Source: Agelas oroides | Taxonomy: Eukaryota > Porifera > Demospongiae > Agelasida > Agelasidae | Direction: 5' to 3' | Assembly (NCBI GenBank): GCA_949130485.1 | Contig: OX422183.1 | Span: 23,109,702-23,173,701 of the forward strand | DNA: 64,000 nucleotides | Shown: piece after piece, positions 1 to 11,459 of the stretch | Layout of the letters: each line of letters opens with the position of its first letter | Numbering within the stretch: position 1 is the stretch's first letter | Program-made: the position numbers and the translations under genes | The notes under the pieces: model-generated | Database searches by the model: none | What the model was told of the DNA's origin: nothing | The model's input: the letters and a program-made list of their open reading frames with translations, nothing else

Positions 1-544
1 GTACCATACTTGCTTGGCAATTATTTAATGCTTTTTTTCCCCAAGAATTAAAGCGTCAGGAAAGCCAAACGAAGCGCTGCAGAGTGAAAGGAGCGGAGAA
101 AGGCTTTACCTAGTAAGCTTTTCAGAAGCAATATGTAACCGTTTACAAAGGATGCTTACGTACCGCATTTTGCGGGTAGCGATAGTCGCGTAGCCATCTG
201 ACCGGAAGTCCTATTTACGCAATATATTTCTCCTATATCAGCAATGACGTCATGAAAGTTGAATTCGAAAGCTGGAGTGGGTCCGCAAAAAGTGTTCGCT
301 CAGCCGCAAGAAGCAACTCGAGCACGCAAAGCGGCCACAGTTCCAAGGTAAAGATGCTTGACCGTATGTGGTCGCGGTCACGAGGACGCAGAAACAGTGA
401 CGTTTGCAGAAACAATTTGGCACATTTCATTCCGCCACGACTGTAGGCTATGACATCAGTAGTCACTGTAGTACATGGATAGAAGTTTTATACCTGCAAG
501 TTTGGTAACTGCAAAATAATGTATGTGACATAATTGACAAGAAA
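1..544. other. No gene recognised
   Basis: Short ORFs on both strands (about 252-446 and 233-466) overlap one another, look unlike any family I know, and lack convincing splice sites. A stretch near 410-440 (ACAATTTGGCACATTTCATT) recurs in similar form near 2463-2487, so part of this stretch is dispersed repeat. Confidence 0.5.
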
Positions 545-1005
545 CGGGGTAATTCCGGTCACTCTTTGACTCTTACAAGTTTACATGAACACAGTGCCAA
601 AAGTACACAATGAAGAGGTTGCTAAACAGTGGTCGGCTCGCTGACACTACGAAGTATGTACTACTTGGAGTTGCTGCAAACAACTCGCTTCGATCGGTGG
701 TTCACGTACACGAGAAAAAAAGTCGTGTTCTAAATATGAGAAAATACAAGTATTTCCGGTCACCTTTGATAGTCGTGCTGAACACGGTGAAAAATATGAT
801 GGTGGTGCTCGTTCGTCGTTTTACGACGTTTGCAAGTATAAGGCATCCCTGGGGACAGCTAAGCGATCAAGTCGGATTAACGGCACCGCGAAATTATGCC
901 ACTATATGTAAAGCACCGTAGTTTTGGCTGAGAGCGTAGCTGTTAGAATAGAGAAGTCCTTCTCTACTAAGTGACCGGAAATACCCCGTGACCGAAATTA
1001 CCCCG
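545..1005. mobile_element. MITE with 18-bp terminal inverted repeats
   Basis: CGGGGTAATTCCGGTCAC at 545-562 is matched in inverted orientation by GTGACCGGAAATACCCCG at 971-988, and a second inverted end follows at about 988-1005. The 103-codon ORF at 610-921 inside it resembles no family I know and is probably chance. The target duplication is not clear. Confidence 0.6.
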
Positions 1006-2489
1006 ATTTACCTTAATCAAAGTGATGACATTATCAACAAACAACAATGCATGCAGAATACAGGTAATTGTTGTGTGAAAGTGAATAATTTTATTGGTGA
1101 CATTTTGGGGCCTATGGGGTGCCGCCAAGCATCCTGGCCAATGCTGTGGGCCCTGGTGTTATTCTCAAGCTCTTGTAATCGTTCTTATAAACTGGATAAC
1201 AGCAACCATTTCAAACCGAAAAAGTGGAGTTGTGAATGTCTATAGCCTGTGAAAAAAAGGAGACATTTTGCAGTTAAAAACACTGGATAAGAACTGTCAT
1301 GGTTATGCATAAATTGTGAGCACAGTTTGTTTGATGTTAGTATGAAAAAAGTGGCAGTTGCTGGAAATCAAATCTTTGTCCAAAGGTTTCTGGCTTAAAA
1401 ACATACAGTGTTTTACCACTCCAACCACTAGCCCTCACAGTTCTCAATATGTACACTTGTACTACACAGATGGTATTGAATATTTCAGTCACGGTTTGTA
1501 GCTAGTGTTATATTCTTTTCTGTGTAGAACTGGGATTCCACCCATTAGGTGCCATGTCTGACTAGGCTAGCCTCATTCCCAGTCTCGCCCCTCCCTAGCG
1601 GGGAGAGCCTGCAAACGAGGCTATGACTAGGCTTAGTTCAACAAAGTTGCGTATAGATTTGACGTGACAAAATGTTTAGCCTCGTTCCCAGGCCATTCCC
1701 ATCTCCAGCTTTTGACCACTTGCAGTATACAAAAAGGGAAGGCCTTTCAAGATCTCATCAAGTGTGATGGGTGTGGTGCCCAGTCAATGTAATTCACAAA
1801 CTTACGTCGACCAACCTTATGTTTACTGCACAACAAGCTGTATTGACACTGCCATTTGAACGCCGTAGTCTGTAGTCCTTTGAAAAGATATTACAACTAG
1901 GGCCTTGAGATTCTTCATCAGGCACCCTTGTTTAACCTATATCATTATGTCACATCACCGTGCATGTGATATGATCTCCCTGACCTTCACCTTCAGTTTA
2001 AGTAGGGGGAGCTTGCTACATTATATTAGCCTCATCCCAGGTTTCACTGCTGTCCAGTTTTTGTTGAAGTGGGACGACTCTGCGAATGCGACTGTGTACA
2101 AATTGCTCACCTTGCACATGATTCTTCGGAATTCTGAAATGATATTATACACTGGCCATGAGGGAAATACATAGTATATGATCTAGAGGAAGTGATACTG
2201 TAACTTTTTAGCAACATGGTAGCTAAGCCAACCACAGATGTTGTATCATGCCTTATTTTGCCGTCACCAAGTCCTGCATTCATACCAGGGTGACCAACCC
2301 TCTCGGATTTGGTTTGTGAAAAGTGTCATAACCCTTCAAAGAGTAATTGCATCTACTCCTAGTCACTTCTAAACCCAGATGCTGTTCAGATTCCAACGCC
2401 TACTGAAGAGGAGGTTCCACAAGTGGACACAGTTACAAAGTTCAAGCCAACAGGAAGCACAAACAATTTGGTACATTTCATTCCGCTGT
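1006..2489. other. Intergenic; dispersed MITE fragments only
   Basis: No gene recognised. Near 1567-1625 and 1678-1750 are pieces of a dispersed repeat with the theme GCCTCGTTCCCAG. Related pieces occur near 2030, 44570, 50225 and 55890. The 89-codon ORF at 1905-2174 has no recognisable domain. Confidence 0.45.
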
Positions 2490-3055
2490 GGGAGGACCGC
2501 GTGTCCCCCCAGACACGTGGTCCTATAGGACTAGCTGTCCCCCCGGACGTATGGTCCTAGGACTAGCTGTCCCCCCGGACGTGTGGTCCTAGGGCCAAGT
2601 GTCCCCTGCGAGGACAGGATGTCCCCCCACCGTGAAGTACCAGCCTCACTTTCCAGTGATGGGAAGCTGGGCGCAGGGCCTGAGAACAAGGCTGGCTGAG
2701 CACTCCCATGCAGAGGGCATACGGCCATGTTAATGCTTCTATTGACTAGTCTCATTTCCAAACCGCATTTTTTACCTCTGCCGGAAACAGTGGTCTGGAA
2801 ACGAGACTAGTCAGTAGAAGCATGTAGTCTGGGCACAGGACTATCTACTGACATCAAGTTGAAGTTTTAGTTTTGGTGGACAGAATGGCCGCAGAGGATA
2901 GTGTAGCTACTTTGCAACTGCTGACAAATGGGGGGAGGGGGGCAACTCATCCTAAGGGGGACACATGGGTCTAGGACCAGCTGTCCTAGGGGGACATGTG
3001 GTCCTAGGACAAGTTGTCCTGGGGGACAGCTGGTCCAAGGACCACATGTCCATTA
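2490..3055. repeat. Inverted arrays of a G/C-run minisatellite
   Basis: About 30-bp units with the theme GTGGTCCTAGGACTAGCTGTC and runs of C sit at 2495-2610. The same theme in inverted orientation (runs of G) sits at 2935-3055. The core between contains a hairpin near 2745-2815 (GTCTCATTTCC versus GGAAACGAGAC). The whole looks like a non-autonomous element with minisatellite arms, similar in plan to the larger one at 32.3-38.7 kb. Confidence 0.6.
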
Positions 3056-3059
3056 AGGT

Positions 3060-3480
3060 GCAGTATTGGCTATAGCATGTGCTATTATTTGTTGCTATTT
3101 ACGCTATAAGCAAACCAGTGCTATTTCATTAAAATAGCATACTTGCTACTTTTAATGCTATTGATGCTAATAGCAAAGACTGCTATTCATAAAATAGCAT
3201 GTGCTATTATTAAGTGCTATTTACGCTATAAGCAAACTTGTGCTATTTCATTAAAATAGCATGTTTGCTACTTTTAATGCTATTGATGCTAATAGCACAG
3301 TCATGTTGCTATTTAGCTATCAGTGCATGATGTAGAAATATATCATTTAGGTTGCTAGCACGCTATTATGCTATTCACTCTGTTCTGTCGATCTAGTCAA
3401 AATAGCATGCTATAATAGGATGATTGTATTATGCTAGCAATAAATATGCTACAGTAATACAGTGGGACATCATTAGTCAT
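3060..3480. repeat. AT-rich GCTATT/AATAGC repeat with a 122-bp tandem duplication
   Basis: The block beginning GTGCTATTATT at 3079 is repeated at 3201, a period of 122 bp. Both contain many copies of GCTATT and its complement AATAGC, so the DNA can fold on itself. A similar AATAGC-rich stretch recurs at 5360-5570, on the far side of the KDZ and HIRAN relics. Confidence 0.7.
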
Positions 3481-3689
3481 AATGTTAAAAAGACATACTA
3501 GTTAAATAGTTACTGCTTAAACACAAATGCAGCTTGAAACTCAGTCAGATAACAAGCATACAGGCATGTATATACAGACACATCACACATTGCCGGATGA
3601 GTATATCTAATGGTAATATATTGTTTCATAGTTTTGTTCATATAGCAGTGTTAAAGTATGCCATAGCAGTTATTGTTTAACAGCTCTGC

Positions 3690-4310
3690 ATACGTGAGGA
3701 ACACTCAACTCGTTTGTTGTGTTCATCAATGATCTTCCAGATGAAAAAGCAATACCTATGGCATGTCATCTTCCTTGTTACCAGCTTAAATTTCCCTAAT
3801 CACTTAAATGCTTGTTCAGCACATTCAGTGTTGACGCCATGTACTTCAGAAAACTTCTCAAGTGTCGGGTGATACTTGCATTTGGGGTTGTCTAGGGGCA
3901 TGCATGTAGCTTCTCTGTGCTTATTGCAGTGCCAAAGATCAACCATGAACTTGACATTGCTCAATAGAATTTTGGCACCGACAGATCCTCGTTTCTTCAA
4001 ATTCTTTAAGAATGGATGGAAGTCACACGTACGATCATAACCTAGATATTTCAGCCTATCGAGATCTTCCAGTGAACGGCCAAAGGTAGTGAAAATGAAA
4101 ACGTAGGCTTGCGTTACACTTTCACAGGTGAACATCTCACTAAAGTTAACAATGATGCCACATGGTCTTACAAGGGCTAATACCCCGGCTGTCCTGTCAC
4201 AGAACTTGTTGACATTGCTAGCTTTCTTGCAGCCCACTACAAAACTGTCATCATCATTCTCAGGTAATTCAACCTCCCCACGGTGTTCAAAGACTTGAAG
4301 TATATCATTA
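3690..4310 (-). pseudogene. KDZ-type transposase C-terminal relic
   Basis: The minus-strand frame shows a KDZ (Kyakuja-Dileera-Zisupton)-like transposase tail: YDRTCDFHPFLKNL, then VKFMVDLWHCNKH, CKYHPTLEKF and the closing VNTECAEQAFK. Known members continue after this motif with a Trp and a conserved helix; here the Trp position is TGA (about 3800) and homologous-looking codons carry on beyond it (TRKMTCHRYCFFIWK) to about 3690. Upstream the frame stays open to about 4310. The N-terminal and core catalytic parts are absent. I infer a dead fragment. The family call rests on motif memory and is moderately sure. Confidence 0.6.
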
Positions 4311-4348
4311 ATAGGTAATCACATGGATTCGAGTGCAATTTGGGAATA

Positions 4349-5252
4349 CAGTCGAACCTCCCATAACGGACCCTCCGAGAAGTGGACAATCTCTCTACAG
4401 CGGACAAACGCTGTGTTACGGATTGAAATTACTATAGTACTAATACATAAATAACCTCCGAGAGGCGGACGCTTCTTGATTCCGGACAGCGGACAAGATT
4501 CGAACTCTCAACGTGACTTTTCAATGCAAAGTTGCCTCTAAATAACGGACACCCAGGAAACCACACCTATAAAATTGTAGCACACCCACACATTTTGAGG
4601 ACATGAACGCATGCAGACAGCTAAACTTCCATATTAAACTTTCACACACAGTAAGTAATACGCTTTCTTGTCAAGAAGTTTTTAAGATTTAGTCTAGATG
4701 TAGGGCCTATATATACAAGTCCAGATGCTGTTAGGAGTCCACCAATTCCTGGTGCCCAGACGTGCGAAAAATAGTCTGAGCTCGAGACTATGTAAGGCTT
4801 GGGTCCATAAAGATGATATATGCATGGGATTTCAAGTCCATATCCAGCTCCTCTGTTAACTTTCTCTCCAACTACAAAATTAATGCCTTGTTAATGTATC
4901 TTTCAAAAGCAGTGAATACTTGGGGCTAAGTTGAAAGGAACATGGCCAACCACTTGATCTTCTGAATACAGCTACAGCATTTCTGTCAGCAACGTTGGTA
5001 GGTTCGCGTTTCAGGATCAGCATTTCATCTCGAACTGGTGTCCATAGCTTCCATGTACACATGCCTGGTGATAGCCACTGTTTTTCAACATTCAATGTAT
5101 GCTCACAATCATGCATTTTATTGGATTATCTACCCATTATTATTAAAACATTATTTGAGGATTATACAATTGAACCTCCGAGATAGGGACAACCTCCGAA
5201 CAAAGGACAAAAGACCCGTTCCCAAAGTGTCCTTTGCTCGGAGGTTCCACTG
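4349..5252. mobile_element. Tigger/pogo-like DNA transposon remnant (904 bp)
   Basis: The left end CAGTCGAACCTCC (4349) and the right end GGAGGTTCCACTG (to 5252) are inverted repeats flanked by TA on both sides (4347-4348 and 5253-5254), as expected for Tc1/mariner/pogo elements. Subterminal repeats on the CTCCGAG...GGACAA theme lie at both ends. No transposase is left, but a HIRAN-domain relic sits near the right end on the minus strand, as in the larger pogo element at 15.7-19.4 kb. Confidence 0.7.
4690..5116 (-). pseudogene. HIRAN-domain protein relic inside Tigger-like element
   Basis: The minus-strand frame gives WTPVRDEMLILKREPTNVAD and NAVAVF, matching the start of the HIRAN domain in the intact protein at 18234-19247 (WTPSVGEEFSCKRE, DPYAVAVI). 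The next conserved piece (VVGHVPFNL) lies in another frame and KYSLLLKD returns to the first. NRGAGYGLEIPCIY follows at about 4800 after another shift. So at least two frame changes break it, and no protease part remains. HIRAN domains are DNA-binding modules found in repair helicases such as HLTF and in many TE proteins. Confidence 0.65.
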
Positions 5253-5359
5253 TAATTACACTCACAACCGGCATAAATTGCAGTCGCTATCGCTCGTGCA
5301 ATTACTTTGCCCGTTGCTCGTTCAATTATTCCCAAATTGCACTCGAATCGATGTGATTA

Positions 5360-5600
5360 CCTATACTAATAGCACAAATAGCGTGGTATTCAGTCATTGA
5401 TAAAAAAAATAGTATGCTTGGCTGTAATCATAGTAGCTATCGATACTATATAGCAACAATAGCACATTGTTAGGTAAATAGTAATACTCCAAAATAGCAG
5501 AATAGCATGCCATTTCACTAAAAATTGGCATGAAACAGCAATCCTTTTTACGGCTGCTATATGATTGAAAATAGGCAAAAATTGGGCCATATTCGGGTAG
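5360..5600. repeat. AATAGC-rich AT repeat
   Basis: Many copies of AATAGC/GCTATT lie here, echoing 3060-3480. Together they may be the arms of one older foldback element around 3.06-5.6 kb. Confidence 0.5.
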
Positions 5601-6235
5601 TCCTTAACATTTAAACATTAAGGCTTTCGCAGCACAGCATTAACAGCACAAATGCCACTTGGTTATGACAACTTCAACTCCTCCTCTACACAGAAAAGCC
5701 GTCAGACCTTGGTTCCAAGGCTGGCGAGTGTTCCGCATAAACCGCCAAAGACGATCGGTCATTGTCGCTCGAAATGAGTTGAGCTTTACTTCTGTCTTCT
5801 GCTCGCAGCAACACGCAGCTGCTCTCGGTCTCAGTGATATCCCTTCTGAAATTCGGACATACCTACTTCACAATCAGCGCTAAAACAAAGCTATACAGAA
5901 AAGACTAACGGTCAGAATAACGATGACAAAGCTAAGAAGCCTACACTCGGCAGCCATTCAATTTCCATAAACTATTGCAATATCATCGCGTACTTCCGTG
6001 TTACGAACAATAGTTCTGAGTGAGCATAATTAGTAAAAGGGTGATGTAATGCTATACGTTATTTCCCCTGAAATGTTAAAAGAGGAGGCAACCTGTGGCC
6101 AACTTGCATGAAGGTTCTAGCATATAATAGGAAACAGTTCAGCTTCAGGTTCTAGATTGCACTTGCAGTGATACAGTGTGTCCAGTAGCTGCTTACATAT
6201 TCATCACTAATTAATGTACTGTGAAGCAAACTTAA
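5601..6235. other. No gene recognised
   Basis: A 74-codon plus-strand ORF (5659-5883) is rich in Arg but matches no family I know and has no clear splice context. Nothing else is supported up to the TTAA at 6232. Confidence 0.4.
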
Positions 6236-6935
6236 GGTGGCAGAGAACCCTGTGTTTTCATGGTCAACAAACCTGGAATCCAAGCTGATAGAATTCTTTG
6301 TCTTTGTAAACTTTTAGCACACAGTCTGTTTTGGGAGTCTTCATCCGTTCACTGTCCGTAAAATTGGGGATTTTCCCCATTTCCTGTCGGCATTGCCATC
6401 CAATAATCAGTTTATAATTAAGTTAGTTAAGATGTGGCCTGGCGGAACCCCTCATGTGGTGGTCGGAACTTTGAAGATAAGCTTAGATTGACTTTAAAAA
6501 AAATGTAAAAATTTTAAAAAAGCAGGAGTTTTAGTAGAGTGCTGTAGTGTCAGTAGCTGTGAGTAGTGCATAATGCCTGCTTGTGAAAGCTAGCTTGTGT
6601 CTAGAAGTACCAGAAAGGCCACAGTGGCCAAGACTGTACTCACTGGGTTAGGTTTAGGGTTAGGTGGTGGTGGAAGTCTCTCAGTGGAGGTTAACGAAAC
6701 ATAAACCTGGGTTACAGTCAGGACCAGTGTTACTCCTAGTTTCAGGGTTAGGGTTTGGTCTAGGGCAATCTTGCTTTGCCTAATTTTAAAAAAGGGTTTT
6801 AGTAGCTCATTAATATATTCATGACCCAAAATTGCCACTCGATGGACGCATCTACATGCTCACTGTAGGTAGTGTCCAAACCACCAATGTATCTCAAATC
6901 AGTCTGTGCCAGCTTTTGTTCAGAGCTTGATGTAG
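6236..6935. mobile_element. TTAA-family MITE, rearranged copy 1
   Basis: Next to TTAA at 6232-6235 begins GGTGGCAGAGAACCC, the right end of the family seen at 7296-8292 and 9049-10030, in reverse orientation to about 6650. From about 6661 (GGTGGTGGTGGAAGTC) the left part of the family runs in forward orientation to about 6935. The copy is therefore two partial copies in opposite orientation and not an intact element. Confidence 0.6.
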
Positions 6936-7295
6936 CGCTTACTAGCCTGTATTTTGCACACAGCTGCACTAAACACAGTCCCCGACTCTTGCCCTCCGGA
7001 AGTGAGACCACCCCCCATGAAAACCATCTTATATGCACACACAAAGGGAAAAGCATAATTGTTTCTTTTTTTAACTTTCATGTATTTTTGCATCATTGTG
7101 CCAGCACAAAGTAGTGGATTTCTGGATTTCACAGTGGATTTCTGGATTTCAGTTTGGATTTCTGCCGACAGGTTTCTTCTTGTATGTTCTTGGATATTGT
7201 TCCCAGCTTAGCAAAAATTTTTAGTTTGTTGTAGTTTTGGATAACTAAATTTAAAAAGGCCATACTAAAATGTATTTAGTTAAAGTTATAGTTAA
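6936..7295. other. No gene; short GGATTTCT repeat
   Basis: The stretch contains a short tandem repeat of GTGGATTTCTGGATTTC at about 7113-7165. The overlapping ORFs show no recognisable domain. Confidence 0.45.
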
Positions 7296-8292
7296 GATGG
7301 CGGTGAAGTCTTTCGGGAGGTTAATGAAAACATAAACATGGGTTACAGTCAGGACCAGGGTTACTCCTAGTTTCAGGGTTAGGGTTTGCTTTAGCGCAAT
7401 CTTGCTTTGCCTACTTCTATAAAAAGGGTTTTAGTAGCTCATTAATATATTCATGACCCCCAAATTGCCACTGGATGGACGCATCTACCTGCTCACTGTA
7501 GGTAGCGTCCTAACCACTAATGTATCTCAAATCAGTCTGTGCCAGCTTTTATTCAGAGCTACTCTCAAAGTCAGGCTAGACTCATGTTTGTCGCTACTCT
7601 TGGAATGGACAACTTTGACTGCACCAAAATGAATGCACATTTCAAAAAATTCACAGCTTGTCTACGGGAGGGGCTCATTCACGAGTGGAAGCAAGCATTA
7701 CTAGCCCCACCTCTCCCCCTTATGTCACTAAACAACTCACGGTTCTGTTCCCCACACAGCTCCTCTGCAGCTTTCTAGTCAACGGCAACGTAGTACCAAC
7801 GATATATTGCGCATTCTAGTTAAGCCCAGCCCAGCACTCGAAGCACCGGGCCACGATCACCTACTAGGCTTGGCATACGATCGCAAGACCTGGGCCTGCC
7901 CAATGAGTACAGTCTTGGCCACTGTGGCCTTTCTGCTGCTTCTAGACACAAGCTTGCTTTCACAAGCAGGCACTTCACACTACTCACAGCTACTGACACT
8001 ACAGCACTCTACTAAACTCCTTCTTTTTTTTTTTTTGTTAAGTCGATCTAAGCTTATCTTCAAAGTTCCGACCACCACATCAGGAGTTCCACCAGGCCAC
8101 ATCTTAACTAACTTAATTATAAACTGATTATCAATGCCGACAGGAAATGGGGAAAATCCCCAATTTTACGGACAGTGAATGGATGAAGACTCCCAAAACG
8201 GACTGTGCGCTAAAAGTTTACAAAGACAAAGAATTCTATCAGCTTGGATTCTGGGTTTGTTGACCTTGGAAAACACAGGGTTCCCTGCCACC
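7296..8292 (+). mobile_element. TTAA-family MITE, copy 2 (997 bp)
   Basis: Flanked by TTAA at 7292-7295 and 8293-8296. The left end GATGGCGGTGAAGTC and right end GGGTTCCCTGCCACC are imperfect inverted repeats. TTAA targets are typical of piggyBac-type transposition, but no transposase is encoded. An internal frame at about 7539-7778 (QARLMFVATLGMDNFDCTKM) is conserved in other copies. Confidence 0.7.
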
Positions 8293-8477
8293 TTAACTAA
8301 AACAACACTGTCGGACAGTGTACGAGATTTCTTTTGTGACGGACCCCTCGGTTCGGCCTTCCAGCTATATTTTGTACGAATGCGTTCACGTGACCGAAAG
8401 TGGGTGTGGCAACCCAAAACATTTCCCCCTGACTGAAGTGACTGAACCCCCCTTTCTAAGTTTCTAGATCCGCCACT

Positions 8478-8550
8478 GACTCAGTAGCTCAGTTGGTTAC
8501 AGCATGGCAGGCCATTTGCCAAGTCGCGGGTTTGAGTCCCTCCCTGAGTC
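8478..8550 (+). tRNA. tRNA-like sequence (SINE head or tRNA pseudogene)
   Basis: A cloverleaf can be drawn. The acceptor stem GACTCAG/CTGAGTC is perfect and the anticodon stem TGGCA/TGCCA is perfect around a 7-nt loop. The T-arm has one mismatch. The pol III A box TAGCTCAGTTGG is perfect and the B box GGTTTGAGTCC has one change. Against a working tRNA: position 33 of the loop is G and not U, the D stem has only 3 bp, and there is one extra base before the acceptor strand. The formal anticodon would be CCA. A T-rich tract follows (8569-8580). A tRNA-derived SINE head or decayed tRNA is most likely. Confidence 0.5.
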
Positions 8551-9048
8551 ACTGTCATTTTCCCCCCTCTTTTTTTTTCCGTCTTTATTTCTCACCTTTC
8601 TTTCTCTCTGACTTTGACTTAGGTTAAGGTCTGACTGTCAGGTCTGGAGCATGTTTAAAATCTGAGCCTTCATGCGCCTCGGGCTTCGCGCTCGCCGCAC
8701 CCCCCCACCCATCCCGACCTGGCATACATAGTACAAGCACGCAGCGCTAGCGCTTTGCCAACTTGAACTCCCAACCACTATGGACTATTTGCTACGAGCA
8801 AAACCCTGTAGCTACTGTGAATCTGAGACTGTTCTGGCATCTTTTAACTTCAGTAACCATGGCTGTTGCGGACTGTGGCAGATGCTAACTGATGATCTAC
8901 AAGCGCGAACCACAGACTGGGTTGAAGGATGAAACACTTGAAAGAGTGCACACCCCCCTCTTTGGTGAATTGTAAGGTGAACAGCCCATGGGTGCTCTTT
9001 CGAGAGACTACTTCAGCCAGTTAGATTACTACAAAATTAGATATTTAA
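8551..9048. other. No gene recognised
   Basis: A pyrimidine-rich tract follows the tRNA-like sequence and may be the body of a SINE. No ORF of note. Confidence 0.4.
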
Positions 9049-10030
9049 GGTGGCGGGGAAGTCTTTTGGCGGAGGTTAACGAAAACGTAAACTTGGGTTA
9101 CGGTCAGGACCAGGGTTACTCCTAGTTTCAGGGTTAGGGTTTGCTTTAGGGCAATCTTGCTTTGCCTAATTTTAAAAAGGGTTTTAGTGGCTCATTAATA
9201 TATTCATGAACCCAAAATTGCCACTCGATGGACGCATCTACACACTCACTCTAGGTAGCGTCCTATCCACCAATGTATCTCAAATCAATCTGTGCCAGCT
9301 TTTGTTCAGAGCTTCAGGCTAGACTCATGTTTGTCACTACTCTTGGAATGGACAACTTTGACTGCACCAAAATGAATGCACATTTCAAAAAAATTCACAG
9401 CTTGTCTACGGGAGGGGCTCATTCACGAGTGGAAGCAAGCATTACTAGCCCCACCTCTCCCCCTTATGTCGCTAAACAACTCACGGTTCTGTTCCACACG
9501 CAACTCCTCTGGAGCTTTCTTGTGTCACGGCACTGCAGCCTACTACCAACGATATATTCTAGTTAAAGCCCAGCCCAGCACTACGATCGCAAGACCTGGG
9601 CCTACCCAGTGAGTTCAGTCTTGGCCACTGTGGCCTTTCTGCTGCTTCTAAACACAAGCTAGCTTTCACAAGCAGGCATTACGCACTACTCACAACTACC
9701 GTGACACTACAGCACTCTACTAAAACTCCTCTGTTTTTTTTTTGTTTGTTTTTTTTAAATTTTTTTATTGTAAGTCGATCTAAGCTTATCTTCAAAGTTC
9801 CGACCACCACATGAGGGGTTCCGCCAGGCCACATCTTAACTAACTTAATCATAAACTGATTATTGGATGGCAATGCCGACAGGAAATGGGGAAAATCCCC
9901 AATTTTACGGGCAGTGAACGGATGAAGACTCCCAAAACGGACTGTGCGCTAAACGTTTACAAAGACAAAGAATTCTATGAGCTTGGATTCCAGGTATGTT
10001 GACCTTGAAAACGCAGGGTTCCCTGCCACC
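9049..10030 (+). mobile_element. TTAA-family MITE, copy 3 (982 bp)
   Basis: The cleanest copy: TTAA at 9045-9048 and 10031-10034, left end GGTGGCGGGGAAGTC, right end GGGTTCCCTGCCACC. It is collinear with copy 2, including a short telomere-like phrase (AGGGTTAGGGTTTG) and the frame MDNFDCTKMNAHFKK, here shifted by an added A in an A-run near 9387. Confidence 0.8.
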
Positions 10031-10493
10031 TTAACTGACTTTCCAACCCACTTCTCTGAGATTGTAATAGAAATCCCCTTGGTATCATCTACGATATCTT
10101 GTGTGTTGCATGTCTTAACTTTGCGCTTATAATCAGTTTCATATCATTCTCGTCACAGCACATCCTGATTTCGTGCTTGGACAAGAAGAACTCTGAATTT
10201 GTAATCTATTGATATGTAGTGGATCATTTTCTATGCTTGGGTTTCCTGTAAAAAGTTTTCAATCACAATAATGAACACATTATGAGTCATAGTATTACAT
10301 TCAGTTTACTCATAAAGTACTGCAGTTCTACATGCTTGGTAAACTGGGAGTAAATCTACAGTAAACAAAATGTTCTATACTGATAGATTACTGTGGATTT
10401 ACTCCATAGTTTACACTAGGTACAACAAGTGTACACTAAGAAGTGAACCATAGGTGTCCTCTAGGTTTACTCATTAGTAATCCATGGTCTCTC
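10031..10493. other. No gene; one 76-bp imperfect hairpin
   Basis: At 10339-10414, GTAAACTGGGAGTAAATCTA pairs with the inverted ACTGTGGATTTACTCCATAG arm. This could be a small foldback MITE or a hairpin transcript. Nothing else is recognised. Confidence 0.5.
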
Positions 10494-11338
10494 TCACTGA
10501 TCATAAAGCTGAGATATATTAATCATTTCAATAGTATTCACAAACAGTGATGTGCAAGCATAACTCACTCTTAGTTTGCGAGATCTGATCCTCCTGTATT
10601 TGCTTTGCTGAAGAACCCTCTCCTGCTGGTTAGGATCAGTCATCTCTCTCCAGCTTCTACGCCGAGACTCAAAGTAGCGCTGAATGGCTCCTATAGTGTA
10701 GGAGTAAGATACATCAACATTGTTTAAATTAAGTGCATGACAAGTTGACAACTTTCTCCCTAGATTTCTTCAGCAATTACTATGGCTTGCAGTACATGTA
10801 GGCCAATGAAGGGTATATTTCTATACAGATATGTTGATCAGACAACAGCAAACACGAAGTACACTTTAAGGATATAGAATTCATTAGCTACTTGCAGTGT
10901 GTGCTGTATATTGAACTTACTTTTAACTAAATGTCTTGGTTTTCCTTGCTGAGGTTGACTTCTTCGGCAATAAGCCTTTTAACTTTTTTATTGTGTCCAT
11001 CTCTGGATCTACAAAACAACAGTATTCAAACACAATATGATGTGTATGTATGCCAACACTTAACCTACCCCAGATCTGGCCTGAAGTGTTTGTCTTCATC
11101 GTAGCTAGGCCTTATGAATCGTAGCCATGGTCTTCTGCAAAGTAGTAGCTACATCACGCACATTGTAAATCATTGTAAATATAGTCATAGACACAGAGTC
11201 CTTTGCATGACCTACTGAGAGTTGAGGTGAGGAGCCTTCATTCATTTGCTGTGGTGGAATTTTGTCAAATTTCAGTTTACGCCTTGCTTTCTGCTTCTCC
11301 CTTTTATCTCTCTTTGATGAAGGACTGTGTTTTCCCAT
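10494..11338 (-). CDS. Hypothetical basic protein, multi-exon model
   Basis: I do not recognise this protein. Three pieces on the minus strand look like exons. (1) From the ATG at 11338, a Lys/Arg-rich start (KRDKREKQKARRKLKFDK) runs to about 11071, ending at GG|GTAGGT. (2) About 11010-10935 follows TTTTGTAG. (3) About 10764-10573 reads YTIGAIQRYFESRRRSW and DPNQQERVLQQSKYRR, and ends at AAGA|GTGAGT. The joins need a frame choice I cannot settle, and no 3' end is seen. Charge and composition suggest a nucleic-acid-binding or nuclear protein. It may belong to the neighbouring minus-strand transposon or be a host gene. Confidence 0.3.
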
Positions 11339-11459
11339 GATATAAATCTATGTAAGAAGATTGGGAGCAGTTAGGGTGTTGTGCATATCAAACATAATAT
11401 ACTTCTACCCAGTTGAAAGTAGAGTAAAATCATCATGCAAAGCCCAATGCAAAGGTATA

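Larger units (their letters stand above)
4306..5370. mobile_element. Palindromic element split by a Tigger-like insertion
   Basis: GATTCGAGTGCAATTTGGGA near 4325-4345 recurs inverted near 5328-5350, together with the outer motif GGTAATCACAT. The two arms are separated only by the inner element at 4349-5252 and about 70 bp, so the inner element appears to have jumped into a short foldback repeat. Confidence 0.6.

Noticed and set aside
610..921. 103-codon plus-strand ORF
   Set aside because: It fills the inside of a MITE, shows no domain, and the composition looks random.
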